Below are positions 5,442 to 6,581 of a DNA stretch of 6,581 bases, piece after piece. Each line of letters starts with the position of its first letter. Position 1 is the first letter of the stretch. The position numbers were made by a program, and so were the translations under genes. The stretch comes from Flavobacteriaceae bacterium (GTDB lineage Bacteria > Bacteroidota > Bacteroidia > Flavobacteriales > Flavobacteriaceae): assembly GCA_008081175.1 (NCBI GenBank), contig VMCW01000033.1, forward strand, positions 1 to 6,581. The letters run 5' to 3'. The notes beneath the pieces are model-generated. The model was given only the letters and a program-made list of their open reading frames with translations, ran no database searches and was not told where the DNA came from.

Positions 5442-6581
5442 AATTGAAATTCTTTTTTTATGGATTGTAAATAATCTAATTTTTCCCAAGTGAAAAGCTC
5501 TACTTCCTTCGATACTTTTCCGTTGTAAGGAGATTCAAACGTTTTAGTAATTGTCAGAGGCTGACGCCCCATATGTCCATAAGAAGCTGTTTCTAGGTAC
5601 ATCGGATTTCTCAATTTGAGTCGTTGCTCAATCGCGTAGGGTCGCATGTCAAACAAAGTTGCTGCCTTTATAGCTATTTCTGCATCGGTGAGGTTTACTT
5701 TAGAAGTACCATAAGTATTGATATAAATTGAAGTTGGTTCAACCACGCCAATGGCGTAACTCAACTGTACAAGGATTTCGTCTGCCACTCCAGCAGCCAC
5801 TAGATTTTTAGCCATGTGTCGTGCCGCATAAGCTGCACTTCGATCAACTTTACTAGGGTCTTTTCCACTAAAGGCTCCTCCACCGTGACCTCCTTTTCCG
5901 CCGTAGGTGTCCACTATAATTTTTCTACCTGTAAGGCCTGTATCTCCGTGCGGTCCTCCAATGACAAACTTTCCTGTAGGATTGACATGATAGGTTATGT
6001 CCTTGCCAAATAACTTTTGGATTTCTGGAGGACACTGGTCAACCACTCGAGGAATAAGCACCTGTATCACATCCGATTTAATTTGTTCCAACATCGCTTT
6101 TTCATCAGTGTCAAAATCATCGTGTTGTGTGGAAACAACAATTGTATCAATACGTATGGGTTTGTTATTGTCGTCATACTCAATAGTAACTTGTGATTTA
6201 GAATCGGGGCGTAAGTAGGTGATTTCTTTATTTTCTCTCCTCAATGCTGCCAGTTCGATCAAAATCTTATGAGACAAGTCAAGAGCTAAAGGAATTAAAG
6301 ATTCTGTTTCATTTGTGGCGTATCCGAACATAATTCCTTGATCTCCAGCTCCTTGAGCTTCTTTTTCTTCACGATCTACGCCGCGGTTAATGTCTTGTGA
6401 TTGTTCGTGAATAAGTGATACTACTCCGCAAGAATCTCCGCTAAATTGATAGGCGCCTTTGGTATAGCCAATTTTGTTAATTGTTTCTCTTGCAATAGTT
6501 TGCACATCTAGGTAGGTAGCGCTTTTGACTTCGCCAGCAAGGATTACTTGACCAGTAGTTACAAGGGTTTCACAAGCCACC
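5438..6581 (-). CDS. metK: S-adenosylmethionine synthetase, partial (N-terminus outside window)
   Basis: This cytosolic enzyme makes SAM from methionine and ATP, releasing phosphate and pyrophosphate. About 380 codons are visible. Both family signatures are present: GAGDQGIMFGYA (fragment residues 77-88) and the glycine-rich loop GGGAFSGKDPSKVDRSAAY (233-251). NPTGKFVIGGPHGD, GLTGRKIIVDTYGG and SYAIGVVEPTSI also match MetK closely. The fragment opens at the conserved V-A-C-E-T segment, near residue 40 of E. coli MetK as I recall it. The GTG at the window edge is therefore an internal valine codon, and roughly 40 N-terminal residues, including the HPDK active-site region, lie beyond the edge. 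The stop codon overlaps the metY start as ATGA. MetK leads the visible cluster, so any SAM-responsive control of the operon probably lies upstream of it and out of view. Confidence 0.97.
   Translation of the reverse strand, partial: VACETLVTTGQVILAGEVKSATYLDVQTIARETINKIGYTKGAYQFSGDSCGVVSLIHEQSQDINRGVDREEKEAQGAGDQGIMFGYATNETESLIPLALDLSHKILIELAALRRENKEITYLRPDSKSQVTIEYDDNNKPIRIDTIVVSTQHDDFDTDEKAMLEQIKSDVIQVLIPRVVDQCPPEIQKLFGKDITYHVNPTGKFVIGGPHGDTGLTGRKIIVDTYGGKGGHGGGAFSGKDPSKVDRSAAYAARHMAKNLVAAGVADEILVQLSYAIGVVEPTSIYINTYGTSKVNLTDAEIAIKAATLFDMRPYAIEQRLKLRNPMYLETASYGHMGRQPLTITKTFESPYNGKVSKEVELFTWEKLDYLQSIKKEFQL

Noticed and set aside
5442..5489. Upstream TTG start that would extend MetY by 16 residues
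   Set aside because: It lies inside metK, the added residues are not family-like, and the ATG at 5441 gives the expected N-terminus.
6578..6580. GTG at the edge as the metK start
   Set aside because: It encodes the conserved valine before A-C-E-T inside MetK; the essential N-terminal active-site region must lie upstream, outside the window.

Overview
The window is one dense minus-strand gene cluster for methionine and S-adenosylmethionine (SAM) metabolism. It probably comes from a member of the Bacteroidota, most likely Flavobacteriia. The reasons are the division of cobalamin-dependent methionine synthase into two genes, a MetK of the type seen in that group, mostly AT-rich start contexts without Shine-Dalgarno sequences, and moderate AT richness. 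The taxonomic call rests on recalled family features, not on a database search.

In the direction of transcription (from high to low coordinates) the order is: metK (SAM synthetase, 5' end outside the window), metY (O-acetylhomoserine sulfhydrylase), a divergent metX (homoserine O-acyltransferase), an OsmC-family gene, metZ (a second Cys/Met-metabolism PLP enzyme), a stand-alone homocysteine-methyltransferase module of MetH, and the start of a gene carrying the folate-binding (and presumably cobalamin-binding) remainder of MetH, which runs off the low-coordinate edge. Junctions are a 4-bp ATGA overlap, a 5-bp gap, a 12-bp gap, another ATGA overlap, a 1-bp gap and an 8-bp overlap. No gap exceeds 12 bp, so there is no room for internal promoters, riboswitches or terminators outside coding sequence. 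One polycistronic mRNA with translational coupling is the simplest reading.

The genes form a nearly complete route. MetX activates homoserine. MetY and/or MetZ put sulfide (or cysteine) onto the activated homoserine to give homocysteine or cystathionine. The split MetH methylates homocysteine to methionine using methyl-tetrahydrofolate and cobalamin. MetK turns methionine into SAM. The OsmC protein is the only member without an obvious step; it has both redox cysteines of its family.

Nothing here is a mobile element, RNA gene or CRISPR array, and I see no clearly novel system. The points most worth a second look are the two-gene MetH with its overlapping junction, the short and divergent MetX, the OsmC gene embedded in the pathway, and the coexistence of two paralogous sulfhydrylase-type enzymes.
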